The position numbers and the translations under genes are program-made. Shown piece after piece: positions 24,832 to 32,342 of a DNA stretch of 42,474 nucleotides. Numbering within the stretch: position 1 is the first letter of the stretch; every line of letters begins with the position of its first letter. This DNA comes from an uncultured Hyphomicrobiales bacterium (GTDB taxonomy: Bacteria; Pseudomonadota; Alphaproteobacteria; Rhizobiales; Beijerinckiaceae). The notes under the pieces were generated by a model. It was not told the DNA's origin. It did not search any database and saw only the letters and a program-made list of their open reading frames with translations. The DNA lies in contig CAISEY010000129.1 of NCBI GenBank assembly GCA_903884435.1, positions 1 to 42,474 of the forward strand. The letters run 5' to 3'.

Positions 24832-25263
24832 ATGAACATGGCTTTCATTCTTTCCGTCAAAGGCAGCGACGTTGTTTCCACGCAGCCGCACAGAACTCTC
24901 GCGGAAGCGGCGGCCTTGCTGGCGAGCAGGGGTATCGGCGCCGTGATCGTTTCCGGCGGCGACGGCGAGATTCTCGGCATTCTCTCGGAACGCGACATCG
25001 TGCGCGCCATCGGGCGCGATGGCGCCGCGGCGCTCGGCGAACCCGTGTCCCGGCACATGACCGCCAGGGTCGTGACCGCGCGGCCGGAGTCCACGGTCGA
25101 GCAGGTGATGGATCAGATGACGGCGCTTCGATTCCGTCACATGCCCGTCATCGACAATGGCCGGCTGGCCGGGATCGTGTCGATCGGCGACGTGGTGAAA
25201 TGGCGCGTCGAGGACATCGAAACGGAACACAGGGCCATGCGCGAGTATATCGCGCACGCCTGA
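24832..25263 (+). CDS. CBS-domain pair protein
   Basis: A 143-residue protein that is a tandem CBS (Bateman) module and nothing else: VSTQPHRTLAEAAALLASRGIGAVIV ... GILSERDIVRAI, then VTARPESTVEQVMDQMTALRFRHMPVID ... GIVSIGDVVKW. Such modules bind adenine nucleotides and act as energy sensors on partner proteins. The ATG at 24832 follows GAAGAGGAG. It lies 137 bp downstream of the rhomboid gene. Partner unknown. Confidence 0.92.
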   Translation: MNMAFILSVKGSDVVSTQPHRTLAEAAALLASRGIGAVIVSGGDGEILGILSERDIVRAIGRDGAAALGEPVSRHMTARVVTARPESTVEQVMDQMTALRFRHMPVIDNGRLAGIVSIGDVVKWRVEDIETEHRAMREYIAHA

Positions 25264-25281
25264 AATGCTCACGGGTCGTCG

Positions 25282-25695
25282 TCAGAGGCCATCGACGACG
25301 AGGCGGATCGCCCCCTTGTCGTTCTCGACCTTCCTGTAAAAACAGGAGCGCCGGCCGGTGTGGCACGCCTTGCCGTCGCCGCCGGCCTCCACTTTCAGCA
25401 GGATGGCGTCCTGATCGCAGTCGGTGCGCATCTCGACGACGGTCTGCGTCTGGCCCGATGTGTCCCCCTTGCGCCAGAGCGACCGGCGCGAGCGGGACCA
25501 GTAATGGGCGACGCCGGTTTCCAGCGTGAGCGCGAGGCTCTCCGCGTTCATGTAGGCGACCATCAGGATGTCGCCGGTGGCGACCTCGGTCGTGACGCAG
25601 ACAACCAGCCCGTCCGCGTCGAATTTCGGCGCGAAGGCGGTCCCTTCCTCGATGGCGTGTTTGTCGCCGCGCGTGGCGAAAGCAATATGACTCAT
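25282..25695 (-). CDS. hisI: Phosphoribosyl-AMP cyclohydrolase
   Basis: A 137-residue stand-alone HisI, which opens the adenine ring of phosphoribosyl-AMP in histidine synthesis. Motifs include [31 protein letters not shown] and the metal-binding [27 protein letters not shown] with three conserved cysteines. It is divergent from the IscU-like gene. In many Rhizobiales hisI is near folE, an IscU-like gene and yidD; folE is missing here. Confidence 0.97.
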   Translation of the reverse strand: MSHIAFATRGDKHAIEEGTAFAPKFDADGLVVCVTTEVATGDILMVAYMNAESLALTLETGVAHYWSRSRRSLWRKGDTSGQTQTVVEMRTDCDQDAILLKVEAGGDGKACHTGRRSCFYRKVENDKGAIRLVVDGL

Positions 25696-25842
25696 TCCGG
25701 GTCCGGTCTCGTTGGCGGGGTAAACATTCGATCAACGCCCGCGGTTGCGCCGGGACGGGTTTCGCCGGCGGGCGTGAGCCCCTATATAGTATCCACGAAC
25801 ACAGTCCCGCGGCGAATGAATCCGCGAGGCAGGGTCCCGATC

Positions 25843-26289
25843 ATGCTCAACGACGTTTACAACAAGCGTATTCTCGAACTGGCGGCTGATATTCCCCGCC
25901 AGGGCCGGCTGCCGGCTCCCGACGCCAGCGCGACGGCGCATTCGAAGCTGTGCGGCTCGACCGTGACCGTCGATCTTGTCCGGCGCGATGGCAAGGTCGC
26001 TGAATTCGCCCACGACGTGAAAGCCTGCGCCCTGGGGCAGGCTTCGTCTTCGATCATGGCGCGCAACATCGTCGGTTCGACGCCGGACGAATTGCGGCAC
26101 GTTCGCGAGACGGTGCGGCGGATGCTGAAGGAAAATGGCGCGCCGCCGGATGGGAAATGGGCCGACATCGCCGTGCTCGAGCCGGTGCGAGACTACAAGG
26201 CCCGTCACGCCTCGACCCTGCTGACCTTCGACGCCGTGGTCGACGCCGTCGGTCAGATCGAGGCGAAATCCGCGCAGCCGGCGGCCTGA
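25843..26289 (+). CDS. IscU/NifU-like iron-sulfur cluster scaffold protein
   Basis: A 148-residue NifU_N-type scaffold-related protein. MLNDVYNKRILELAADIPRQGRLPAPDASA is the family N-terminus. Two of the three classic cluster-binding cysteines are present (HSKLCGSTVTV and VKACALGQASSS); at the third position the sequence reads RHASTLLTF, with no Cys. This is typical of the alphaproteobacterial subgroup near yidD and hisI, so the canonical scaffold role is uncertain. An in-frame ATG at 25816 is an alternative start. CTATATAGTAT at about 25780 may be the -10 region. yidD follows after 6 bp. Confidence 0.87.
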   Translation: MLNDVYNKRILELAADIPRQGRLPAPDASATAHSKLCGSTVTVDLVRRDGKVAEFAHDVKACALGQASSSIMARNIVGSTPDELRHVRETVRRMLKENGAPPDGKWADIAVLEPVRDYKARHASTLLTFDAVVDAVGQIEAKSAQPAA

Positions 26290-26295
26290 CGCCCG

Positions 26296-26616
26296 GTGGG
26301 CGCGCCGGACCGGGTTTCGCTGGCGGGCGGGGCGGCGCGGCTGCTCATCCGTTTTTACCAGCTGACGTTTTCGGCGTTCGCGGGGCGCTGGTGCCGGCAT
26401 CTGCCGACGTGTTCCCATTACGCGGACGACGCCATCCGCCTGCACGGGCTCTGGGCGGGAGGATGGATGGGTCTCGCGCGAATTTGCCGGTGTCGCCCGG
26501 GCGGCACGTCGGGTTATGATCCGGTCCCGCCCCGATTGCCCGCGGGCGCCAGTCCGCTGACGCCCTGGCGCTATGGCGCGTGGCGCGCGCGGTCCGGCGA
26601 GCGGGGGGATTTATAG
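26296..26616 (+). CDS. yidD: Membrane protein insertion efficiency factor
   Basis: A 106-residue YidD. The hallmark is LLIRFYQLTFSAFAGRWCRHLPTCSHYADDAI, including the conserved Cys pair, then GGWMGLARICRCRPGGTSGYDPVP. The start is GTG at 26296. It helps YidC-dependent insertion of membrane proteins at the inner membrane. It is coupled to the upstream scaffold gene; its 3' end overlaps the convergent hypothetical gene by 6 bp. Confidence 0.95.
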   Translation: MGAPDRVSLAGGAARLLIRFYQLTFSAFAGRWCRHLPTCSHYADDAIRLHGLWAGGWMGLARICRCRPGGTSGYDPVPPRLPAGASPLTPWRYGAWRARSGERGDL

Positions 26617-27429
26617 TTTCGCCATGAGCTCGACCGCGAAGGCGTAGAGGCGCAGGCGGGGCTCCTCCGGAAGCGTGCGCAGAACCTTCAGATAGGTCAG
26701 ACCCGCGGCGCAGAGCCGGTCGTCCGCCAGCGGCGGGTCCGGATAGCGGCCATCGAGCAGGGCGTCGATTTCCGGCTTGCCGAGACCGTTGGCGACGAGC
26801 GCCTGTTCGAGCAGATCGAAATCCGCGTCGCCCGGCGCCGTCCGCGCGACCCGGTTTTCCTGCCCGTCGAGAATGGCGTCGATCGCGGCTTCGGCCATGC
26901 CCGCGATGAGCGCGCGATGGCTGGCGGAAAAATCAAGGAAGGCCCGGTTCTGCAAGCCAAGCAGGAAATCGACGCACTGACGATTATCGACCGCGGAGAG
27001 GGCGGCGAGGGTGGCCGCCTGCGTTTCGAAGATGCGCGTGAGCGCGGGGCCGTTCGCCTTCGACGCGAGAACGCCGCGGGTGCGGCGAAGCTCCCGCAAC
27101 GCCTGCGCGAAGAGCGCGTCCGACGTTTCCGGCGGCGTCCCGGCGATCTGTCGCTGGGCGACGCCGTCGATGAGCGTCGACCAGTCGAGCGGCCAGGCGT
27201 GGGCGAATTTCCGCACGAAGCTCTCGTATTCTCCGGCGTCGGCGAGACGCCGGGCGATAGAGTCGCGTTCGAGCTGGAGCCGTTCGGCGGAGGGCGGCGC
27301 GATCGAGACGTTTTCCGGACGGGGCGCGGCGCGCCTCGCTGGCTGGCGCAGGGCGCCCCAGGCCAGAGCCGCGGCGAGCGCCGCCGCCAGCCCGAGGAAG
27401 CCGAGCCGAAGATGGCGCAAATTCGTCAT
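26611..27429 (-). CDS. Hypothetical membrane-anchored alpha-helical protein
   Basis: A 272-residue protein, family not recognised. MTNLRHLRLGFLGLAAALAAALAWGAL is an N-terminal anchor; the remainder (about 240 residues) is predicted helical and rich in Ala, Arg and Glu, with LERDSIARRLADAGEYESFVRKFAHAW and DLLEQALVANGLGKPEIDALL. It would sit in the periplasm. The ATG at 27429 was chosen over 27477, which adds a polar stretch ahead of the anchor. It stands alone, convergent with yidD. Confidence 0.7.
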   Translation of the reverse strand: MTNLRHLRLGFLGLAAALAAALAWGALRQPARRAAPRPENVSIAPPSAERLQLERDSIARRLADAGEYESFVRKFAHAWPLDWSTLIDGVAQRQIAGTPPETSDALFAQALRELRRTRGVLASKANGPALTRIFETQAATLAALSAVDNRQCVDFLLGLQNRAFLDFSASHRALIAGMAEAAIDAILDGQENRVARTAPGDADFDLLEQALVANGLGKPEIDALLDGRYPDPPLADDRLCAAGLTYLKVLRTLPEEPRLRLYAFAVELMAKL

Positions 27430-27527
27430 CGGGCCTGTCGTTTGCACGTTCCGAGCCATCATGATGGTGTGGCACAAGAATGGCCGGACGCCAAGCCGCG
27501 AGTCCCGCGCCGGTTAACGCCGGAGCG

Positions 27528-28421
27528 TCAGGGAGTCTGGCGCATGTGGGAGGGCGCCGGCGGAGTGCCCCAGCCCGACGCCCAGACGTGAGGCTCCCAG
27601 ACCTTCGGGCGCTGCGGGCGATCGACGTGCCAGGGACGCGGCTCGAAATAGCCGAGTTCCTCGTTCTTCATCTGGTCGAGTTCGCAATAATATTCGACGA
27701 CATGGTCGTCGGGATTGCGATGGTAGGTCGCGAGATTGTGGCCTGGGCCGTGCCGCATCGGTCCCCATCCCAGGGGAATGCGGCGCATCGACAGAGCCTC
27801 GCAGCTTTGCTGCATGTGCGCGAAATCCTTCAGTTCGAAGGCGAGGTGGTGGAGCTTCGGCTTCGAACCGCGGAAGAAATTCACGGTGTGATGATCCGGG
27901 TTGCAGCGCATGAAGACGAAGAAGTCGCCGAGCCAGTCGGACACCCGGAACCCGAGAATACGTTCGTAGAAACTCACGAGGCCCTGCACGTCCGGCGTGA
28001 AAAAGGCGATGTGACCGACCTTCAGCGGACCAATTCCGGCGACGTTCTGGTTGCCGGCGACGAAATCCCATTTCCGGAACAGATCGATGGCGGTGCCCTT
28101 GGCGTCCATGAACGTCAAAACCTCCGGCGTGCCGGGAAACGGATCCTTGCGGATTTCGCTCGGGATGCCTTCCGAGGCCAGAAATCTCCCCATGGCGGCG
28201 AAATCGGAGGCCGGCGCCACCTCGAAGGAGAGGCGCGTGCAGTCGGCCCTGTCGCCCTTGACGAGCGAGAGCGTGAGTTGCCCGATTTTGGTGGCGAGGT
28301 GCGCGCCTCCGGCGTCCCGGTGGGTTATGACGAAGCCATTGAGATCGACGAAATAGTCCAGAGATTTTTGCAAATCGGGCGTCTCGATGGTCGCGTGTCC
28401 CATGCGTTGCGCTTTGATCAT
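27528..28421 (-). CDS. VOC-family extradiol-type dioxygenase
   Basis: A 297-residue two-domain vicinal-oxygen-chelate protein like catechol 2,3-dioxygenases. The C-terminal domain keeps the metal triad: His137 in KVGHIAFFTPDV, His192 in KLHHLAFELKD and Glu243 in HVVEYYCEL, so an Fe(II) or Mn(II) extradiol activity is plausible. The N-terminal domain (MGHATIETPDLQKSLDYFVDL) is the structural half. GGGAGG precedes the ATG at 28421. It is divergent from the ThDP enzyme gene with about 140 bp between starts. Substrate unknown. Confidence 0.9.
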   Translation of the reverse strand: MIKAQRMGHATIETPDLQKSLDYFVDLNGFVITHRDAGGAHLATKIGQLTLSLVKGDRADCTRLSFEVAPASDFAAMGRFLASEGIPSEIRKDPFPGTPEVLTFMDAKGTAIDLFRKWDFVAGNQNVAGIGPLKVGHIAFFTPDVQGLVSFYERILGFRVSDWLGDFFVFMRCNPDHHTVNFFRGSKPKLHHLAFELKDFAHMQQSCEALSMRRIPLGWGPMRHGPGHNLATYHRNPDDHVVEYYCELDQMKNEELGYFEPRPWHVDRPQRPKVWEPHVWASGWGTPPAPSHMRQTP

Positions 28422-28493
28422 GGCTTGTCCTCCCGGAGATCGGGGCACATTAGCCCGCGCCGCCCGCGTGGCAAGGGGTTCGCCTTCGGCGCG

Positions 28494-28521
28494 TTGGCAA
28501 AATCTCCGCCTGTGCTAGGCT
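28494..28521 (+). promoter_or_regulatory. Candidate promoter of the ThDP enzyme-cytochrome operon
   Basis: TTGGCA (28494-28499), a 16-bp spacer and TAGGCT (28516-28521) lie about 45 bp ahead of the start codon. An inverted repeat gctccg-gtc-cggagc (28519-28533) overlaps the likely transcription start and could be an operator. Confidence 0.4.
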
Positions 28522-28563
28522 CCGGTCCGGAGCGGTCAGCAGAACCGCCCGGGAGGACGCGCC

Positions 28564-30459
28564 ATGAAGGAACTCATCAGGCAATATATCGACAAGGGCA
28601 TCTCGCGCCGCGATCTGACGAAAGGCCTGACCGCCGCGGGACTGACCGCCGGCGCCGCCAAAACCATCGCGCAATCCCTGGCGCCGCCCGCAGCCGCGCA
28701 GACCGCGGCGCCGGCCGCGCAGCCGAAAATCCGCGACATGAAGGGCACGGGCGGCGCGATGTTCACGCAGCAGCTGAAGGCCGCCGGCGTTGAATTCATC
28801 TTCTTCAATCCCTCGACGGCGGATTCGCCGATCTTCGATTCCCTCGTCAACGAGCCGGGCATTCAGCTCATCAAGGGCGTGCAGGAAGGCGCGTGCGTCG
28901 CCATGGCCGACGGTTACGCGCGCGCCTCGGGCAAGCTTGGCGTCGTCATCGTCGCCAACGTCGGCCTGCCGAACGCGGTCACGCAAATGGTCAACGCCTT
29001 CAAGGACCAGACGCCGATCCTCGTCGCGGCGGCCTCGGTCGCGCAGGAGAGCGTGGGCCGCGAGGCGTATCAGGAATACGAAAACATCGAGCGCGTCACG
29101 CAGCCCATCACCAAGTGGCACTGGGTGGCGACCTCCACCGCCGGCATCGCGGAGACGACGCGGCGCGCGGTGAAGTTCGCGACGACGCAACCCTCGGCGC
29201 CCGTTTACCTTTCGATTCCCGAAAACCTGCTGCGCACCGAGGGACAGACGCAGATTTACGACAAGTCGCTGTTCGAAGTGACCATGCGGGTGCGGCCCGA
29301 CAAGCAGGACGTCGAGGCAGCCGCGCGCATGATCATCGAGGCGAAAAATCCGCTGTTGTCGATCGGCGACGAAATCTTCCAGTGCAACGCGGAAAACGAG
29401 GTTCTAGAACTCGCGGAATTGCTGGGCCTGCCGACGGCGGGGCAGGGCGGTTCGCTCGGCTTCTGGACAAAGCCGTTCCCGTCGAAACATCCGCTTTATC
29501 TTGGCACGCTGTTGCGGCAGATGCGTTTTCCCGGCGACGTCGACGTGCATCTCAACATCGGCTCGAAGTTCGGCGAGCAATACATGCCGGGCGCGAAACA
29601 GATTTCGATGCGCCGCGACCCGACCTCGCTGGCGCGCGGCGCGCCGGTCGATCTCGGCATGATCTCCGACATCAAAATCGGGACGCGCGATCTCGTCGAC
29701 GCCGTCAGGAGCCTCGCGACCGAGGCGCGGCTGAAAGAGATCGCCGGCGAGCGTCTCGCGCGCGCCGCCGCGTTCACGACGAAGCTGCGCAAGATGCTCG
29801 ACAAGGTGATCAGGGAAACGCCCTACGACGGCGAGATCACCATGGAGCGGCTTGGCATCGAACTCGAGGCGTCGCTCGAGCGCGACACGATCTGGGTGAA
29901 CGACGTCGACAGCGGCAAGCGCATGGACGCTTTCATGAGCTGGGGCCCGAGGGACAAGCAATATCTGGGGACCGGACCCAACGTGCTCGGCTGGGGCATG
30001 GCCGCGGGGCTTGGCGTGAAGCTCGCCAAACCCGACCGGCCCGTGGTTTCGGTCGTCGGCGACGGAAGTTTCCTGTTCAGCGGGCCGCAGCCGCTGTGGT
30101 CGATTTCACGCTACCAGGCGCCAATCACGGTGCTGGTGCTCAACAACCGCAGCTACAACAACGAGCGCAACCGCATCTGGATGAGCGGCGGCGCGCAGTT
30201 CCAGGCCGGGCGCGACATGACCTGCTACCTCGGCTCGCCCGACGTCGATTACGCGAAAACCTCCCAGGCCTTCGGCGTCGACGCGGAAATCGTGAAAGAC
30301 CCGCGGAAGATTCAGGAAGCGGTGCTGCGCGCGAAAAAGGCCAACGCGGACGGGCGTCCCTATCTCCTCGACATCAACCTCGCCCGCAACGGCATCGGCA
30401 ACACATCCACCTGGCATCCCGCCTATTCCCTCGCCTCCAAGCGCACGCGGAAGGTCTGA
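28564..30459 (+). CDS. Tat-signal thiamine diphosphate-dependent enzyme (acetolactate synthase fold)
   Basis: A 631-residue ThDP enzyme of the acetolactate synthase/benzoylformate decarboxylase superfamily. The N-terminus has a twin-arginine motif SRRDLTK (14-20), a moderately hydrophobic stretch and an Ala/Pro-rich linker with AAAQ, suggesting export as a folded holoenzyme. The ThDP-activating Glu108 lies in KGVQEGACVAMADGYARAS; the Mg-ThDP motif is GDGSFLFSG (499 on) with NN at 527-528. The central domain is present. GGGAGGA precedes the ATG. The cytochrome c gene follows 2 bp later, so the pair is co-translated. The likely reaction is oxidation or decarboxylation of a 2-oxo acid or activated carbonyl in the periplasm; substrate unknown. 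A cytoplasmic acetolactate synthase is unlikely given the leader and context. Confidence 0.85.
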   Translation: MKELIRQYIDKGISRRDLTKGLTAAGLTAGAAKTIAQSLAPPAAAQTAAPAAQPKIRDMKGTGGAMFTQQLKAAGVEFIFFNPSTADSPIFDSLVNEPGIQLIKGVQEGACVAMADGYARASGKLGVVIVANVGLPNAVTQMVNAFKDQTPILVAAASVAQESVGREAYQEYENIERVTQPITKWHWVATSTAGIAETTRRAVKFATTQPSAPVYLSIPENLLRTEGQTQIYDKSLFEVTMRVRPDKQDVEAAARMIIEAKNPLLSIGDEIFQCNAENEVLELAELLGLPTAGQGGSLGFWTKPFPSKHPLYLGTLLRQMRFPGDVDVHLNIGSKFGEQYMPGAKQISMRRDPTSLARGAPVDLGMISDIKIGTRDLVDAVRSLATEARLKEIAGERLARAAAFTTKLRKMLDKVIRETPYDGEITMERLGIELEASLERDTIWVNDVDSGKRMDAFMSWGPRDKQYLGTGPNVLGWGMAAGLGVKLAKPDRPVVSVVGDGSFLFSGPQPLWSISRYQAPITVLVLNNRSYNNERNRIWMSGGAQFQAGRDMTCYLGSPDVDYAKTSQAFGVDAEIVKDPRKIQEAVLRAKKANADGRPYLLDINLARNGIGNTSTWHPAYSLASKRTRKV

Positions 30460-30461
30460 CC

Positions 30462-30971
30462 ATGAAAACCCCACTTTCCGCCGCCGTTTTCGCGACGTTC
30501 CTGACGGCCGGCGCGGCGCTCGCGCAGGCGCCCGTGCAGTTTCCGCCGGGCGAGGGCCGCGACATCGTCGCGGTCGCCTGTTCGCAATGCCACGCGCCGA
30601 ACATCATCACCTTCATGCGCAAGAACGCCGCGGGCTGGCGCACGCATGTCTACGACATGTTCATCCGCGGGGCGCAGGTCACGGACACGGAAATGGACGT
30701 GGTCGTGGATTATCTCGCGACGAATTTCGGGCCCGGCGTCAACGTGCCGAAATTCGAGGCGGTCGCGTTGCCCGACGGCGCGGGCAAGGACTTGCTGCAA
30801 CAGCGCTGCGGCACGGCCTGTCACGATCTCACGCGCGTGACCGTGGCCCGTCACGGGCGCAACGACTGGGACGGGGTCGTCGCGCAAATGATGGAGTTCG
30901 GCGCGCCGGTCACTCTCGACGAGGGCAAGACCATCGCCGCCTACCTGAAAGACAGGTTCGGCGAGAAATAG
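30462..30971 (+). CDS. Secreted diheme-type cytochrome c
   Basis: A 169-residue periplasmic cytochrome. Signal peptide MKTPLSAAVFATFLTAGAALA is followed by a heme site CSQCH (40-44). A second site, CGTACH (116-121), has three rather than two residues between the cysteines, an unusual CX3CH arrangement. Each half has a helix after the heme motif and candidate axial Met residues (Met52 or Met66; Met143 or Met144), so two small cytochrome domains are likely. The gene starts 2 bp after the ThDP enzyme stop and is probably its electron acceptor. Length about 18 kDa. Confidence 0.85.
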   Translation: MKTPLSAAVFATFLTAGAALAQAPVQFPPGEGRDIVAVACSQCHAPNIITFMRKNAAGWRTHVYDMFIRGAQVTDTEMDVVVDYLATNFGPGVNVPKFEAVALPDGAGKDLLQQRCGTACHDLTRVTVARHGRNDWDGVVAQMMEFGAPVTLDEGKTIAAYLKDRFGEK

Positions 30972-30975
30972 AGGA

Positions 30976-31293
30976 TCACCTCGCGGGAACGCAGGGGCCG
31001 AGGTCCTTCACCGCCGACGCGACGAAACGCGCGTCGACGGCGCCCTCGACCGTCACGTTTCCCTCGATCAGTCCGGAGCGCTTGAAAAAGTCGAAGTCCT
31101 CGCGCAGCGACGGCAAATTGATCGCGCCATCGGGATCGCAGGCGGCCGCGATCATCGTCCTGTAGAGGTCGTTGTTCCGGATCGGGATGAATTCGCGCAG
31201 GATGGCGAGGACTTCCTCGCCCTTCGGGCCAGCGAGGCGCGCGCCGGCGATGGCGTCGTTGGAGAATCGCGCCGCCCGCAGACAGGCGCGCAT
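30976..31293 (-). pseudogene. C-terminal remnant of a fourth NMT1/SsuA-type binding protein
   Basis: A 105-codon frame that aligns only to the last third of the three neighbouring binding proteins: LREDFDFFKRSGLIEGNVTVEGAVDARFVASAVKDLGPC matches LREDLGIFRKQGLIEGEVTVEQAVDASFAEAAAKDLGPY. Its first residues MRACLRAARFSNDAI match MRAYLRGVRAYADAI, an internal segment of the complete copies. The ATG (31293) is one base from the stop codon of the upstream copy, so the first two thirds have been lost by deletion or unequal crossing-over. Without a signal peptide or N-lobe it cannot bind a ligand in the normal way; it might be translated by reinitiation. Confidence 0.85.
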
Positions 31294-31294
31294 G

Positions 31295-32323
31295 CTATTT
31301 CGCCGATGGATGTTTGTAGGGGCCGAGGTCTTTCGCGGCGGCTTCGGCGAAGGAGGCGTCGACGGCCTGTTCGACCGTCACCTCGCCCTCGATCAGTCCC
31401 TGCTTGCGGAAAATTCCGAGATCCTCGCGCAGGCTCGGCAGGTGGAGCGTTCCATCGGGATGCAGGGCCGCCGGCGTGATCGAGCGGATGAGATCCGCGT
31501 CCTTGATGTGGGAATATTCCGCGATGATCGAGACGATCTCGTCGCCCGCGGGTCCGACGAATTTATTGTCGACGATGGCGTCGGCGTAGGCGCGCACGCC
31601 GCGCAGATAGGCGCGCATGAAGCGCCGGGCGACATCGGTCTTTCTGGCGAATTGTCCGGAGTATAGAACCACGGCGACCTGATGGTCGGGATAGACGGCG
31701 TCGTCGGCCAGCACGCGCGCGCCGACGCCGAGCTTCACGACCTCGGACACCATGGGCTCGGCCATCAAGGCGGCGTCCACCGCCTTGTTGGCGAGGGCCG
31801 GAACCTGTTGCGGCAGCGGCATGAACACGCGCTCGACGTCGTTGACGGTGATGCCTGCCTTTTCGAACACCTTGTCGAGCGTCGTGGTGGAAGAACCGCC
31901 GGGCGCGGGCGAGACGATCTTCATCCCCCGGAGATCCGCGAGGGTCCGGTATCGCCCGCTCTCGACGAGATCCTTCCTCACGACGACGAATTGCGCGCCG
32001 CGGCCGGGCACGGTCTGGTTCTTGTCGGCGACGATGCGAATGTCGACGCCGCGCGCCACGGCGTTGTAGAGGCCCGCCGAGGGGCCGCCGCCGCCGACGT
32101 CGAGCGCGCCGGACGCGAAGAGCGTGATCATGCGCGCGGCGGAATCGAAAATGCTCAACTTCACGTCGAGCCCCTCGGCGCGAAAGAAGCCCTTCTTGTC
32201 CGCGACGTAGAGGCCCACGTCCGTCGTCGTGCCGGTCATGCCGGCGTTGACGGGCGTCAGCGGTTGCGCGCAGGCGCCGCCGAGCGTGAAGACAAGGCAG
32301 AAGGCCTTCAGCAATCGCGACAT
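31295..32323 (-). CDS. NMT1/SsuA-type ABC transporter substrate-binding protein (array copy A)
   Basis: A 342-residue periplasmic binding protein of the nitrate/sulfonate/taurine/thiamine-precursor (NMT1) class. The signal peptide is MSRLLKAFCLVFTLGGACAQ; then GTTTDVGLYVADKKGFFRAEGLDVKLSIFDSAARMI, the class hallmark, and GGGGPSAGLYNAVARGVDIRIVADKN. It is the third of three tandem full copies transcribed together, with gaps of 19 and 26 bp between them, and is followed by a truncated fourth. No ATPase or permease gene is near. The ligand is unknown; divergence between copies suggests different ligands. Confidence 0.9.
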   Translation of the reverse strand: MSRLLKAFCLVFTLGGACAQPLTPVNAGMTGTTTDVGLYVADKKGFFRAEGLDVKLSIFDSAARMITLFASGALDVGGGGPSAGLYNAVARGVDIRIVADKNQTVPGRGAQFVVVRKDLVESGRYRTLADLRGMKIVSPAPGGSSTTTLDKVFEKAGITVNDVERVFMPLPQQVPALANKAVDAALMAEPMVSEVVKLGVGARVLADDAVYPDHQVAVVLYSGQFARKTDVARRFMRAYLRGVRAYADAIVDNKFVGPAGDEIVSIIAEYSHIKDADLIRSITPAALHPDGTLHLPSLREDLGIFRKQGLIEGEVTVEQAVDASFAEAAAKDLGPYKHPSAK

Positions 32324-32342
32324 GTCGGGGCTCCGCGGTGGT

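Noticed and set aside
28893-30971. 692-aa plus-strand ORF spanning the ThDP enzyme and cytochrome
   Set aside because: Only its C-terminal 169 residues (the cytochrome) are real; the rest is a frame-shifted shadow of the ThDP gene, so it is not a fusion.
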